Source: Acutalibacter sp. 1XD8-36 (GTDB lineage: Bacteria > Bacillota > Clostridia > Oscillospirales > Acutalibacteraceae). From it: DNA of 64,000 nucleotides. The notes under the pieces were generated by a model. It had not been told where the DNA came from and did no database searches. It worked only from the letters and a program-made list of their open reading frames with translations. Below are positions 8,758-17,955 of the stretch, piece after piece. Made by a program: the position numbers and the translations under genes. Within the stretch, counting starts at the first letter, position 1, and every line of letters starts with the position of its first letter. Where the stretch lies: positions 62,001-126,000 of the forward strand of contig NZ_QZDU01000004.1 in the NCBI RefSeq assembly GCF_009917525.1. Reading direction: 5' to 3'.

Positions 8758-10108
8758 TAAAATTCCTCCTTATCATGTTTACGATTTCCTCTGTCTTCAT
8801 CCCCCTCGAGCCCTTCACCAGCACAGCGTCCCCGGGCCGGAGCACATCCCGAAGGAGCTCCCAGGCCTCAGGGTTGCCGGCGGCGCGAAGGGCCTCAGGG
8901 CCGAAGCCCTCGGCTATAATCCCGCCGGGCTCACCCACGGCGATAAGGGCGTCTATGCCACGCTCCCTAGCGTATGCCCCGGTGAGAAGGTGCCCGTCCC
9001 GGGTGTAGTCCCCCAGCTCGCGCATACCGGCAAGCACGGCTATCCTGCGCCCGGGGATGTCCCGGCCTGCAAGCAGGTCAATGGCGCTTCGCATGGAGTC
9101 CGGGCTGGCATTATAGCTGTCGTCAATAAGGCAGACTCCGCCCACGTCACTGATGACCTGGCGCATACTTGGGGGGGTATAGCCGCTAAGGGCCCGGGCG
9201 GCGCTCTCAAGGGGGACGCCCAGGAAGTCGGCGGCGGCAAGGGCGGCAAGGGCGTCGCAGGCGATATGGTCCCCCGGCACAGGCAGGCGTACCTGCTGGA
9301 CGCGCCCGTCCGGGGCATGGCAGGTGAAGGCCTGACCCTCGCCGTCCTCCCGGATATCAACGGCCCGCCACTGGCAGCTTTCACCCAGGCCGAAGGTCAC
9401 CACCCGGAACCGCCCCCCGCCGTCAAGGGAGGCTAAAAGGTCGTTGTCCCCGCAGACGAACAGGGGGGCTTCGGGAGTGAGATAGTCCGAAAGCTTCGCC
9501 TTCTCAGAGAGGATATTCTCCCTGGACTTCATGAACTCGATATGGGAGGTGCCGATGGTGGTGATTATCCCGCAGGTGGGCTTTACCACCCGGGCGATAC
9601 GCTCCATCTCCCCGGGCATGCTTACGCCCATCTCAACTACGGCGGCGGTGTGCCCTCCGTCTATGGCGCAGACGGTTATGGGCACGCCCACCTGGCTGTT
9701 GGCGTTGCCGGGGGTTTTAAGTACATTATGCCCCGCGCCTATAGCCAGGGCCGCAAGCTCCTTTGCGGTGGTCTTGCCCACGCTTCCGGTGACGCCCACT
9801 ATAGGTATGCAAAAGCGCTCCCTATGCTTCTGCGCCGCCATCTGCAGGGCCGCCCGGCAGTCCTCCACCAGCAAAAGGGGGCCGGAGGACTCTATGGGAT
9901 GGTCCGTGAAGCTGGCGGCGGCCCCTTTTTCAAGGGCCGGGGCTATGAAGCTGTGGCCGTCCAGGTTTTCGCCCCTTATAGGCACGAACATCAGGCCGGG
10001 CCGGGCCTCGCGGCTGTCTGTAAAAAAGCCGGTTACGGCAGTATCCGGGTCTCCCCCGAGTATTTTACCGCCGGTCATGGCGGCTATTTCCGAAAGCGTG
10101 TATTTCAT
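8738..10108 (-). CDS. murF: UDP-N-acetylmuramoyl-tripeptide--D-alanyl-D-alanine ligase
   Basis: MurF (456 aa) adds D-Ala-D-Ala to the muropeptide precursor using ATP, the last cytoplasmic step of pentapeptide synthesis. The Mur-ligase P-loop is GVTGSVGKTTAKE, followed by the substrate segment NVLKTPGNANSQVG and the central EMGVSMPGEME. DDSYNASPDSM and the C-terminal GSRGMKTEEIV are typical of MurF. The ATG at 10108 is preferred to the one two codons upstream because GAGGT is then correctly spaced. murE lies nearby on the same strand, separated by pepC and a broken gene. Confidence 0.95.
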   Translation of the reverse strand: MKYTLSEIAAMTGGKILGGDPDTAVTGFFTDSREARPGLMFVPIRGENLDGHSFIAPALEKGAAASFTDHPIESSGPLLLVEDCRAALQMAAQKHRERFCIPIVGVTGSVGKTTAKELAALAIGAGHNVLKTPGNANSQVGVPITVCAIDGGHTAAVVEMGVSMPGEMERIARVVKPTCGIITTIGTSHIEFMKSRENILSEKAKLSDYLTPEAPLFVCGDNDLLASLDGGGRFRVVTFGLGESCQWRAVDIREDGEGQAFTCHAPDGRVQQVRLPVPGDHIACDALAALAAADFLGVPLESAARALSGYTPPSMRQVISDVGGVCLIDDSYNASPDSMRSAIDLLAGRDIPGRRIAVLAGMRELGDYTRDGHLLTGAYARERGIDALIAVGEPGGIIAEGFGPEALRAAGNPEAWELLRDVLRPGDAVLVKGSRGMKTEEIVNMIRRNFNAEEAL

Positions 10109-10149
10109 TGACATTACCTCGTGACTGTTTTATTTGCCCCTGTAAAACC

Positions 10150-11484
10150 TCAGGCCAGGGAGCCCATGGGGTCCCAGGGCTCCAGCTCAATGGGGGCCTG
10201 CTCGAGCTCGGCCCTCTGGGAGTCTGTCAGGTACTTTTTATGTATCACCACCTGGTAGGTGTACTCGGTAAACCAGTCGTCGCTCATAACAAAGTAGCCC
10301 TTTTCCCCCAGCTCGTCGCCCCAGCTGTTTTCCACCTTCCAGCGGTCGGGGGCGCCGTTTTCGTCCAGGTTTACCCCCTGGAACACCATGGCGTGGGTCA
10401 TAAGGCTGTCGCAGTAGTCCAGGCGCTGGGCCTTATCCATGCCGAACTCCACCCCGAATAGCTGGTCGGGCCTCAGGGCCTCCAGGTCCATAATGCCAGT
10501 CTTCCTGGTGGAGCTCTTGCCCACGTCGCAGCCAAACCATACCGGTGAGCCGCCCTCAAGCTGGCGGACAGCCGCCTGCTTGAGCTCCTCGACAGGCAGG
10601 TTAAGGTACTTCACCGGGCGGCCCTCCTTCACGTTGCCCAGAAGCTTCACGGTGAAGGTCCTGTGGAAGGGCTTATCCTTGGTGGTGGCGTTTATAAGGC
10701 TCACATAGTCCGAGAGCTCCCAGCCCACGTACTTCTCATAGAAGCTTCTGCCGGTAAGCCCGGTGTCCCGGATAAACTTATTGTCCTTGTCCCTGATTTC
10801 AAAGGTGAAGGTCTTGGGCGGATTTCCGAGGGCTATGCAGAGCATATTGTAAATGCTGCAGAGCATGCCCTCCTTCATCTTACGGAGCTGCCCTATATCC
10901 CTGCCCTGGGCATAGCCTTCGCGCAGGGTGCAGGCAAACTCCCGGAGCCTGCGGGTCATATAGGAGGTTATCTCCCCGGTGGAGGAGGAGCAGGCGGTCT
11001 CGGGCATGGCGTCCTTGGGCACAACGCCGTACTTGTCGACTATATTGCACAGCATATCCCACTGGCCGCCGTCGTTCAGGGGCGCGGTGAGCAGGTGGGC
11101 TATGAGCCTGCCGTTTGTGGGCTCGTCCAGGGTCTCAAGGATACTCTCAAGGAAGTAGTTGGATTTCTCCAGCTTGTCGTAAAAGAGCAGGTAGTTCTGG
11201 GAGAGCTCGAAGTCCTCAAGGTTCAGCTTTTTCATTACCTCCATGCGCATGGTGTTCATTGCGGCGAACAGCCAGCAGCGCCCGGAGGCTTTCTGATTGG
11301 TGATATGCCCGGTCTTTAGCTCCACAGAGAACTGGAAGCGGTCACGGCGCAGGGTGAAGGGGTCCGCGGCGCTCTGGTTCACGCCGTTGGAGGTCACCGC
11401 AAGCTGGGCCACCCGCTTTGCCGGGTCCCTGTGGAAATCTTTCTCAAATTCCTCAAGCTGAGTAAAACTGATGCTTTTGTCCAT
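10150..11484 (-). CDS. pepC: C1-family aminopeptidase C / bleomycin hydrolase
   Basis: This 444-aa papain-fold cysteine peptidase is of normal family length. The catalytic Cys lies in QKASGRCWLFAAMN, the His in SLMTHAMVFQGVN and the Asn in KVENSWGDELGEKG. Homologues form cytoplasmic hexamers that trim N-terminal residues from peptides. There is no signal peptide. A GGAGGAATT ribosome site precedes the ATG. It stands between the GyrI-like pseudogene and murF on the minus strand. Confidence 0.95.
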   Translation of the reverse strand: MDKSISFTQLEEFEKDFHRDPAKRVAQLAVTSNGVNQSAADPFTLRRDRFQFSVELKTGHITNQKASGRCWLFAAMNTMRMEVMKKLNLEDFELSQNYLLFYDKLEKSNYFLESILETLDEPTNGRLIAHLLTAPLNDGGQWDMLCNIVDKYGVVPKDAMPETACSSSTGEITSYMTRRLREFACTLREGYAQGRDIGQLRKMKEGMLCSIYNMLCIALGNPPKTFTFEIRDKDNKFIRDTGLTGRSFYEKYVGWELSDYVSLINATTKDKPFHRTFTVKLLGNVKEGRPVKYLNLPVEELKQAAVRQLEGGSPVWFGCDVGKSSTRKTGIMDLEALRPDQLFGVEFGMDKAQRLDYCDSLMTHAMVFQGVNLDENGAPDRWKVENSWGDELGEKGYFVMSDDWFTEYTYQVVIHKKYLTDSQRAELEQAPIELEPWDPMGSLA

Positions 11485-11542
11485 AACTAAATTCCTCCGT
11501 AAAAATTATATATTCCCTTATTACACTTTAAGATAAGGCTGT

Positions 11543-12033
11543 TTATTTGCGGGGCTCTATAGGCACCCATACCTCGTACCGGCTGCCCTCCGGCGCGCCG
11601 GCGTACTCCTTCTCTATCCTGAATATCAGTGCCTGTGGACCGTCGGCCCGGACCCAGCCCTCGGGCGGTTCTACCCTGTCGGCGTATATATTGCAGCGTC
11701 CGTTGCCTCATTATTACTCTCCATCCACTCGGTGGTCACCGCCAGATAGTCCCCGCCGGGGAAGTCCATCAGCGTATAGCCCTCGGGGACCTCTGTCACG
11801 CCCTCCACAAAGAGCCCCTGGAAGTACACTGTCCGGCCATCCCCGTCATGGTACCACACTTGTACAGGGCTCCTCTCCACTGCATAGGGGCGTATGGGCC
11901 TATAGCCGCCCATCTTGAAGAAGCCGTCCCAAATCTGCCCGAAGTCGCTCCTCTCGTCCACCAAGTTGGTCTTGCCCAAAAACTTAAAGCCGTCCAGATG
12001 GAGCTGGTAGGTAATGATAGCTTTCTCACTCAT
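11543..12033 (-). pseudogene. GyrI-like/AraC effector-binding-domain gene, broken by a -1 frameshift
   Basis: The first 120 codons (12033 to 11671) end at a premature TAG after YTPTG. The adjacent frame continues without a stop to 11543, reading ADRVEPPEGWVRADGP and ending RYEVWVPIEPRK. The latter is the typical closing strand of GyrI-like small-molecule-binding proteins. The total span is 491 nt, one base short of 164 codons, so a single-base deletion near 11690-11710 explains the break. The start overlaps the murE stop (ATGA). There is no homopolymer or clear slippery heptamer at the site. It could be a true pseudogene or a sequencing error. Confidence 0.8.
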
Positions 12034-13484
12034 TTCAAACCCTCCAGTATCTCCCTTATGACCACCCGCTCGTCGAAGGGGTACCTGACGCCCTTTATCT
12101 CCTGGTAGTCCTCGCTGCCCTTGCCTGCCAGCACGATGATGTCCCCGGCCCGGGCGTTCTCAATACACCAGCGGATGGCCTCCCGGCGGTCGGGTATCTC
12201 GATATATTTCCCCTCGGTCTTTTTCATGCCTATCTTTATATCCTCGATAATGTCCAGCACGTCCTCAAACCGGGAGTTGTCGGCGGTTATTACAGACAGG
12301 TCCGCAAGCCTGCCGCTGGCCTCGCCCATCTCATAGCGGCGCACCTTGGGCCGGTTGCCTCCCGCGCCGAAAAGGCATATGAGCCGCCCGGGGTTATACT
12401 CCCTGAGGGTGGTGAGTATGCTCTCCATGCTAACGGCGTTGTGGGCGTAATCCAAAAGCAGGGTGTAGTCCCCCGGCACCGGCACCGGCTCCACCCGGCC
12501 CTTTACCTTCACGCCCTCAAGGCCATTTAGCATGGCCTCCTCTGGTATGCCCAGCTTATAGCAGCAGGAGATGGCGGCAAGGGCGTTATAGGCGTTGAAG
12601 CGCCCGGGTATGCCCACCTTGGGAGAGAGCTTTAAATCCCCGTCAATGTCAAACTCCACGCCCAAAAGCCCCGGCCTGTTCAGGTGGCGGCAGCCGCCGC
12701 CGTTCATGCTGCCCTGCCCCTGCATACTGAACCTGTATACCCGGCAGGTGCTCCCCAAGAGGAGCTTTTCTGCCGCCGGGTCGTCGGCGTTTATAACCCC
12801 GGTCTCACACATGGAGAAGAGCATGGCCTTGCACTGAAGGTACTCCTCCATGTCCTTATGCTCCACGCCGCCGATATGGTCCTCTGAGAAGTTTGTGAAA
12901 ATCCCGATTTTAAAGGGCAGGCCGTATACCCTGTCCTCCCTGAGGGCTATGGAGCTCACCTCCATGACGGCGTACCGGCACCCGGCGTCCGCCATGCGCC
13001 TTAGCTGGCGGAAGACCTCATAGCTTATGGGGGTGGTGTTGTCAAGGGGCTCTATATCCCCGCCGATATCCGCGCCGATGGTGCCCATAACGCCGGTTTT
13101 GTGCCCGGCGGCCTCCAGTATGGCCCGGACCATATAGGCCGTGGTGGTCTTGCCCTTGGTGCCGGTGACGCCGATTACCTCTATATCGGTTTTTGCAGGG
13201 TCCCCGAAGAAGGCCGAGCTCATCAGGGAGAGGGCCTTCTTTGTGTCGGGCACAAGTATTACCTGGGCGCCTTTAACGTCCACAGGCTCCTGGGCGACTA
13301 TTACAGCCGCGCCGGACCGGGCGGCCATGGGTGCGAAGCTGTGGCCGTCGGAGGCCGACCCCTTCAGGCACAAAAAGGCACAGCCGGGCACGGCCTTCCG
13401 GGAGTCGTAGGCTATGGCGGTGATGTCCGTATCGGTAAACCCCTCCTTTATGCCAAGGGGGGCGAGAAGCGCTGAAAGCAGCAT
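12030..13484 (-). CDS. murE: UDP-N-acetylmuramyl-tripeptide synthetase
   Basis: MurE (484 aa) adds the third stem-peptide residue to UDP-MurNAc-L-Ala-D-Glu. Visible features are the P-loop GVTGTKGKTTTAYM, EVSSIALREDRV, the Mur motif LLDYAHN and the C-terminal GKGSEDYQ. The amino-acid-selecting loop reads ADNSRFED, close to the DNPR form of diaminopimelate-adding enzymes but with Ser for Pro. Meso-DAP is therefore the better guess, with reservation. The ATG at 13484 has AAAGGA upstream. The longer upstream frame has no MurE-like sequence. It overlaps the next gene by 4 nt. Confidence 0.94.
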   Translation of the reverse strand: MLLSALLAPLGIKEGFTDTDITAIAYDSRKAVPGCAFLCLKGSASDGHSFAPMAARSGAAVIVAQEPVDVKGAQVILVPDTKKALSLMSSAFFGDPAKTDIEVIGVTGTKGKTTTAYMVRAILEAAGHKTGVMGTIGADIGGDIEPLDNTTPISYEVFRQLRRMADAGCRYAVMEVSSIALREDRVYGLPFKIGIFTNFSEDHIGGVEHKDMEEYLQCKAMLFSMCETGVINADDPAAEKLLLGSTCRVYRFSMQGQGSMNGGGCRHLNRPGLLGVEFDIDGDLKLSPKVGIPGRFNAYNALAAISCCYKLGIPEEAMLNGLEGVKVKGRVEPVPVPGDYTLLLDYAHNAVSMESILTTLREYNPGRLICLFGAGGNRPKVRRYEMGEASGRLADLSVITADNSRFEDVLDIIEDIKIGMKKTEGKYIEIPDRREAIRWCIENARAGDIIVLAGKGSEDYQEIKGVRYPFDERVVIREILEGLK

Positions 13485-13524
13485 GTAAAACAGTCCTTTC
13501 CGTTCTAAGATTATTGAGCAGGGC

Positions 13525-14172
13525 TTAACCGTTCCAGAGGGCCGAGGAGATAAGGTATAGCGCGGCCCAGTACAGTAGCATGATTGGCTTCTGCCATTTG
13601 CTGTCAAGGCCGCAGAGCTCAGCTTTAGCCACCATCATGTCCGAGACGAAGAAGCAGAGGGTCCCAAGGGCCAGGGGCCAGAAGCCCGCCCCGCCGGTGA
13701 AGGGGAGCAGGAGTCCCAGGGCCAGGGACCCGCCCAGCAGCCCGGGGTACAGGCAGAAGGGCAAAAGAAGTTTTCCCAGCTTTGGCAGCTCCCTTCTGAA
13801 GAGCAGGAAGGCGAGGCCGTAGGCCAGAAGCCATGCAAAAAGGCTCCACAGCCCCGGGGGAGCCAGCCCCCAGAGCCATATTATCAGGCAGGCATGGGCC
13901 CCGCCGAAGAGGAGCATTCCGGGCACGAAGCTTATCTCCAATAAAGCGTCGGCGGCGGTGCACAGGACAAAGAACCAGAACACCGGCTCCTGCAGGGGGA
14001 GCCTGCCGGAGATATAAAGGCCCACGCCCGCCGAGGCCACAGAGAGAAAGCTGCCAGAGCACTTTGCTATAAGGCTCTCCTTTATCAGCCCGGCCCGCCT
14101 TAAAATAAAGTACAGCGCGAAGGCCGAGCACCAAAGGGGCAGGGCAAAGGCCGAGTAGAGGGCAAAACCCAT
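13525..14172 (-). CDS. YhhN/TMEM86-family lysoplasmalogenase-like membrane protein
   Basis: This is a 215-aa polytopic membrane protein with about seven to eight hydrophobic helices. It carries family marks LIAKCSGSFLSV, CTAADALLEI, FVPGMLLFGGAHA and FVSDMMVA. The Asp/His residues in these loops form the metal-dependent active site in characterised lysoplasmalogenases, which hydrolyse the vinyl-ether bond of lysoplasmalogens. This would fit an anaerobe that makes plasmalogens. A GGGAGG site precedes the ATG. It is probably the first gene of the murE run, 40 nt upstream of murE. Confidence 0.8.
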   Translation of the reverse strand: MGFALYSAFALPLWCSAFALYFILRRAGLIKESLIAKCSGSFLSVASAGVGLYISGRLPLQEPVFWFFVLCTAADALLEISFVPGMLLFGGAHACLIIWLWGLAPPGLWSLFAWLLAYGLAFLLFRRELPKLGKLLLPFCLYPGLLGGSLALGLLLPFTGGAGFWPLALGTLCFFVSDMMVAKAELCGLDSKWQKPIMLLYWAALYLISSALWNG

Positions 14173-14342
14173 ATGGGCGCCTCCCTTCCAGTTTATTTAT
14201 AGTTGGCAGGTCTCAAAAGAATGACCGGGATTCTTTATCCCATTATAAGCCCAAACTTTGGTTTTATCAATGGGAAAATCCGCGGAAGGGTTACAAAATG
14301 GCAACAACTTTGTAAACAGAATGAAAATTCCTTTGGTTTCAG

Positions 14343-14371
14343 TTGCAAGCTTGCTGAAAATCGTGTACAAT
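14343..14371 (+). promoter_or_regulatory. Promoter of the RING/zinc-ribbon gene
   Basis: TTGCAA and TACAAT are separated by 17 bp, about 38 nt before the ATG. The rest of the gap (14173-14342) shows nothing else I recognise. Confidence 0.55.
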
Positions 14372-14408
14372 AACTGTAAACTAAATAAAAAGGGAAGGCA
14401 TTATCAGT

Positions 14409-15476
14409 ATGATAAACTTTACCGGGATAAAATGTCCGGTCTGCGGCAAGGCTTTCACGGACGAGGACGATATCGTGGTCTGCCCTGCCTGCGGCGCGCC
14501 CTACCACAGGGAATGCTACCAGGAGAAGGGGAAGTGCATATTTGACGACCTCCACGAAAAGGGGAAGGAGTGGGCCCCGCCGCCCCCGCCGAAGCCCCCT
14601 GTCACAGCAGAGGTGAAGGATACGGAGTGCCTGTTCTGCGGGGGGCTCAACGCCCGCAGCGCAAAGCTCTGTGCCCACTGCGGGGCTCCCCTTCCCATAA
14701 TGGGGGAGCGGGAGGTAAAATCGCCGCCGCCCTTTACCGGCGCAGGCCCAGCGGCGGGCAGGCAGCAGGCTCCAGGCCAGCAGGCCTATGGGACAGGCGC
14801 GCCCCAGGGGAGGTACTACGGGCAGGTGCCCTTTGTGTTCGACCCCATGGGCGGGGTGAGCCCGGCGGACACCCTGGACATGGGGGTGAGCTACGGCGAC
14901 GCCTCAAAGCTTGTAAGGCAGAACACCTCCTATTATATGCCCACCTTCCGCTATATGAAGCAGACCGGGCGCAATAAGTTCAACTTCAGCGCGTTTCTTT
15001 TCTCCGGGGCCTGGATGCTCTACAGGAAGCAGTATAAGTACGGCATAGTGGTGACGGCGCTGATGTTCCTTTTGTACCTTCTGTACCTTGCCTCCTCCAT
15101 ATTTGTGGCGACCCCGGCGCTGCTGGAGGTGATGAAGCAGGCGGGGATAGACGTTTCGGCAGGGCTCAGCCTTACCAACGAGCAGATTTTGGTCATAAGC
15201 CAGTTTATAGCCCAGGAGCCCTCCCTGTATCTGGAGCTGTGCCTGCCCATGATATGCCTGCTGCTTATGCTGTCGCTGATGATATTTATAGGCGTGCGGG
15301 GGAATAAGATGTATATGCGCCACTGTATTGTGACGGTGCGCAGGGTGAAGTCCGCAGATTTAGCAGCGGAGCCCAATATGACCCTGGACCAGAAGGGAGG
15401 GGTGAACACCTCTGTGGCTGTGTGCATGTTCGTATGCTATTTCCTGCTTGTAAACGTGGTGCCCCTATTATTGTAA
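14409..15476 (+). CDS. Prokaryotic RING-finger / zinc-ribbon / DUF2628-like membrane protein
   Basis: This 355-aa protein joins several parts. Residues 8-50 hold a cysteine-rich RING-type finger (CPVCGKAF, CPACGAPYHRECYQ, then KGKC). A second zinc ribbon follows (CLFCGGLNARSAKLCAHCG, about 77-95) and then a Pro/Gly/Gln-rich linker. The C-terminal region (about 190-355) has the DUF2628-like block FNFSAFLFSGAWMLYRKQYK and three or more membrane helices. The zinc domains are predicted to face the cytoplasm. Function is unknown; prokaryotic RING-like domains are suspected of protein-interaction roles. galU follows after 22 nt. Confidence 0.75.
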   Translation: MINFTGIKCPVCGKAFTDEDDIVVCPACGAPYHRECYQEKGKCIFDDLHEKGKEWAPPPPPKPPVTAEVKDTECLFCGGLNARSAKLCAHCGAPLPIMGEREVKSPPPFTGAGPAAGRQQAPGQQAYGTGAPQGRYYGQVPFVFDPMGGVSPADTLDMGVSYGDASKLVRQNTSYYMPTFRYMKQTGRNKFNFSAFLFSGAWMLYRKQYKYGIVVTALMFLLYLLYLASSIFVATPALLEVMKQAGIDVSAGLSLTNEQILVISQFIAQEPSLYLELCLPMICLLLMLSLMIFIGVRGNKMYMRHCIVTVRRVKSADLAAEPNMTLDQKGGVNTSVAVCMFVCYFLLVNVVPLLL

Positions 15477-15498
15477 GCTTCAGAAGGAGAGGATACAG

Positions 15499-16374
15499 GT
15501 GAAAAAGATACGCAAGGCCGTTATACCCGCCGCCGGGCTTGGCACCAGGGTGCTCCCTGCCACAAAGGCCATGCCCAAGGAGATGCTGACTATTGTGGAC
15601 AAGCCCGCCATCCAGTATATTGTGGAGGAGGCGGCGGCCTCGGGCATTGAGGACGTGCTTATAATCACCAACCGGGGCAAGGGCCTTCTGGAGGACCACT
15701 TCGACCGGGCCCCGGAGCTGGAGGAGCGCCTTGCGGCGGACCCGGGAAAGGCCGCGGTGCTGGAGGCGGTCCGGAATATATCAAGGCTCTGCAACGTCTG
15801 GTATGTGCGCCAGAAGGAGACAAAGGGCCTGGGCCATGCGGTGAACTGCGCCAGGTCCTTTGTGGGCGGGGAGCCCTTCGCGGTGCTCTACGGCGACGAC
15901 GTGATAATAGGGGAGGACCCCGCCTGCGCCCAGCTTATCCGGGCCTATGAGAAATACGGCCTGGGAGTGGCGGGGGTGAAGGAGGTCAGCGCCGAGGCTA
16001 TCAGGAAGTATTCCTCCCTGAAGGTACAGCCCTTGGAGGGCGGCTGTATGCGCTGCACGGACATGGTGGAGAAGCCGGGGCCCGGGGAGGAGTTCTCCCT
16101 CTACTCGATTCTCGGGCGCTGCATACTGCCGCCTGAGATATTCGACATTCTGGACAGCACCCCGCCGGGCTTCGGCGGGGAGATACAGCTTACGGACGCG
16201 ATGAAGGCCCTTGCCAGGGAAAAGGGCATGATAGCCGTGGACTTCACCGGCAAGCGCTATGATATGGGGAGCAAGCTGGGGGTCATGCAGGCAAACGTGG
16301 AGGTGGCCCTGGGGCACCCGGAGATAGGGGAGGCCTTCAGGGAATACCTGAGGGGCCTTGCCGGGAGTATCTGA
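15499..16374 (+). CDS. galU: UTP--glucose-1-phosphate uridylyltransferase
   Basis: GalU (291 aa, normal length) makes UDP-glucose from UTP and glucose-1-phosphate for glycolipid, teichoic acid and capsule synthesis. The nucleotide-binding loop is AAGLGTRVLPATKAMPKEML and the UTP/metal site is VLYGDDVI. Further signatures are GLGHAV, VEKPGPGEEFSLY and GGEIQLTDAM. The start is a GTG behind AGAAGGAGAGG. The preceding gene is 22 nt upstream, so cotranscription is likely, and a strong terminator follows. Confidence 0.95.
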   Translation: MKKIRKAVIPAAGLGTRVLPATKAMPKEMLTIVDKPAIQYIVEEAAASGIEDVLIITNRGKGLLEDHFDRAPELEERLAADPGKAAVLEAVRNISRLCNVWYVRQKETKGLGHAVNCARSFVGGEPFAVLYGDDVIIGEDPACAQLIRAYEKYGLGVAGVKEVSAEAIRKYSSLKVQPLEGGCMRCTDMVEKPGPGEEFSLYSILGRCILPPEIFDILDSTPPGFGGEIQLTDAMKALAREKGMIAVDFTGKRYDMGSKLGVMQANVEVALGHPEIGEAFREYLRGLAGSI

Positions 16375-16384
16375 AAGAACAAAA

Positions 16385-16424
16385 CCAGACGCACACGTCA
16401 TAAACAGTGCGTCTGGCTTTTTTA
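16385..16424 (+). terminator. Intrinsic terminator after galU
   Basis: A perfect 10-bp stem (CCAGACGCAC/GTGCGTCTGG) is followed by CTTTTTTATT. Confidence 0.85.
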
Positions 16425-16443
16425 TTGGCTTTAGGCCCGGGCG

Positions 16444-16908
16444 TTAATTCCCCTGCTTCTGGCTGATAATCTTGCTCAGCTCCTCCATGAAGCTGTTGAT
16501 ATCCTTAAACTGCCTGTAGACCGAGGCGAAGCGCACGTAGGCCACCTCGTCCACGCTCTTGAGCTTCTCCATGGCATAGGTGCCTATGCGCTGGGAGGAG
16601 ACCTCCTTATCAAGCGAATTTTGCAGGAGCACCTCTATCTCTCCCACAATATGCTCCAGGGTGTCCAGGGAAACCGGGCGCTTCTCGCAGGCCCTGAGAA
16701 GGCCGTTTAGAAGCTTCTGGCGGTCGAAGGCCTCCCGGGACTTGTCCTTCTTTATAACGACAATGGGCACGCTCTCTATGACCTCATAGGTGGTGAAGCG
16801 CTTTGAACACTTGAGGCATTCCCGGCGGCGGCGTATGCGCTCGCTCTCGTCGGTGGGGCGGGAATCTACGACCTTGCTCTCGGTATAACCGCAATAGGGG
16901 CATTTCAC
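16444..16908 (-). CDS. nrdR: NrdR, ribonucleotide reductase transcriptional repressor
   Basis: NrdR (154 aa) represses ribonucleotide reductase genes in response to the ATP/dATP ratio. The N-terminal zinc ribbon has CPYCGY and [12 protein letters not shown] (four Cys). The ATP-cone domain spans about residues 49-139 ([20 protein letters not shown]). No nrd gene is in the window, so targets are elsewhere. The length is typical. The ribosome site AAGGGAG is rather far (about 14 nt) from the ATG. Confidence 0.96.
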   Translation of the reverse strand: MKCPYCGYTESKVVDSRPTDESERIRRRRECLKCSKRFTTYEVIESVPIVVIKKDKSREAFDRQKLLNGLLRACEKRPVSLDTLEHIVGEIEVLLQNSLDKEVSSQRIGTYAMEKLKSVDEVAYVRFASVYRQFKDINSFMEELSKIISQKQGN

Positions 16909-17023
16909 AGTGACTACATCTCCCTTAAAAAGAACTATTAGATTAGATTATACACTATATGTGGCGCAAAAGCAAGGCTTATTTATAAAATACTTTACAT
17001 AAAAAGCCCCAGGCCTCCCGGGT

Positions 17024-17254
17024 TCAGCCCCAGGCCCTCCTGGCGAAGCTCCGGGCGATAAGGCCGCACATTATGATACCCGCCCCATATGGTATGCAGT
17101 ACAGAAAAGCGGTGTCCGGCGGGGCGCTGCAGCCCAGGTACCGCCCGCAGTACTCCAGGGAGCAGTAGCTGTACGCCACCGTGGCGCACATGACGTTTGA
17201 GAGCAGTATGGCAAGGGCTGCAAAGATATAGGCCAACAGCCGGTGTTTTTTCAT
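17024..17254 (-). CDS. Small membrane protein of unknown function
   Basis: This 76-aa protein has two predicted hydrophobic helices (about residues 7-28 and 50-68) and a middle segment with four cysteines (CSLEYCGRYLGC plus a Cys after YLY). A good GGAGG site precedes the ATG. It lies 18 nt downstream of an XRE-family regulator with its own membrane segments, so the two likely form an operon. I do not recognise the family. Confidence 0.6.
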   Translation of the reverse strand: MKKHRLLAYIFAALAILLSNVMCATVAYSYCSLEYCGRYLGCSAPPDTAFLYCIPYGAGIIMCGLIARSFARRAWG

Positions 17255-17272
17255 TTTAAAGCCTCCTTATGT

Positions 17273-17707
17273 CTATTTCTTTCTGAATATCAGGACCGCC
17301 CCAAGCGCCATCAGCAGCACAAACAGGGCGGCAAGTATCCCTGTCCCGTTTATTACTATCACCGACGACCCGTTAATCTGGCTGGCGGCTGCGGGCCGGA
17401 TAAGGGTCAATGCCCCAAGCAGCGCCAGGCAGACCGCGCCGGTAAGGCAGAGGAAAATGCCGGCCCTGTTCTCCCGGCCCCTGCTGGGGGCAGGCCTGCC
17501 GCTGTCCTCCGGGACCCGGCTGCCGGTGAGCTCGTCTATGGTGACATGGAAGTATTCGCTCAGGGCCCTCAGCTTATCCAGCTCCGGGACGGACAGCCCG
17601 CCCTCCCACTTGGATATCGCCTGTCTTGAGACGCCGATTTTTTCCGCCAGCTGCTCCTGGGACAGCCCGCTTTTCCGTCTGAGGGCATATATATTTTCAG
17701 ACAGCAT
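17273..17707 (-). CDS. XRE-family regulator with C-terminal membrane anchor
   Basis: This 144-aa protein has a Cro/CI-type helix-turn-helix at residues 3-58 (LSQEQLAEKIGVSRQAISKWE, with SVPELDKLRALSEYFHV after it). Two hydrophobic helices follow at about 85-105 and 118-138. It resembles the many Clostridia HTH proteins with membrane tails that are paired with a small membrane protein. It is preceded by AAGGAGG. The small membrane protein downstream may be a target or partner. The signal is unknown. Confidence 0.8.
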   Translation of the reverse strand: MLSENIYALRRKSGLSQEQLAEKIGVSRQAISKWEGGLSVPELDKLRALSEYFHVTIDELTGSRVPEDSGRPAPSRGRENRAGIFLCLTGAVCLALLGALTLIRPAAASQINGSSVIVINGTGILAALFVLLMALGAVLIFRKK

Positions 17708-17872
17708 CCGTCTTTACCTCCTTGCCCAAATTATACCGTAAGCCCCTGTGGCACGCTATCAACCGCCCCTGTCATTTCAGCAACCGGCGGTTGCATTATT
17801 ATCATACTTCAATCCCGCACGTATTGCAAGGGCTGCGCCGGAGGGAATATGAAACGGGGGCCCCCAGCGCAT

Positions 17873-17901
17873 TTGACAAACTGCCGGGCTTTGGTTATAA
17901 T
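17873..17901 (+). promoter_or_regulatory. Near-consensus promoter for the ABC-F gene
   Basis: TTGACA and TATAAT have exact 17-bp spacing, with about 55 nt to the ATG at 17956. The 5' leader is short, so the leader-peptide attenuator often found before antibiotic-resistance ABC-F genes is not evident. Confidence 0.8.
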
Positions 17902-17955
17902 TATACCGTATGTCTATTTTAAAGATATCGGCCCCGGGCCGGAAAGGAAATATCA

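Noticed and set aside
11671-11720. Programmed -1 frameshift in the GyrI-like gene
   Set aside because: No slippery heptamer or following strong structure is visible. A simple one-base deletion or error explains the data.
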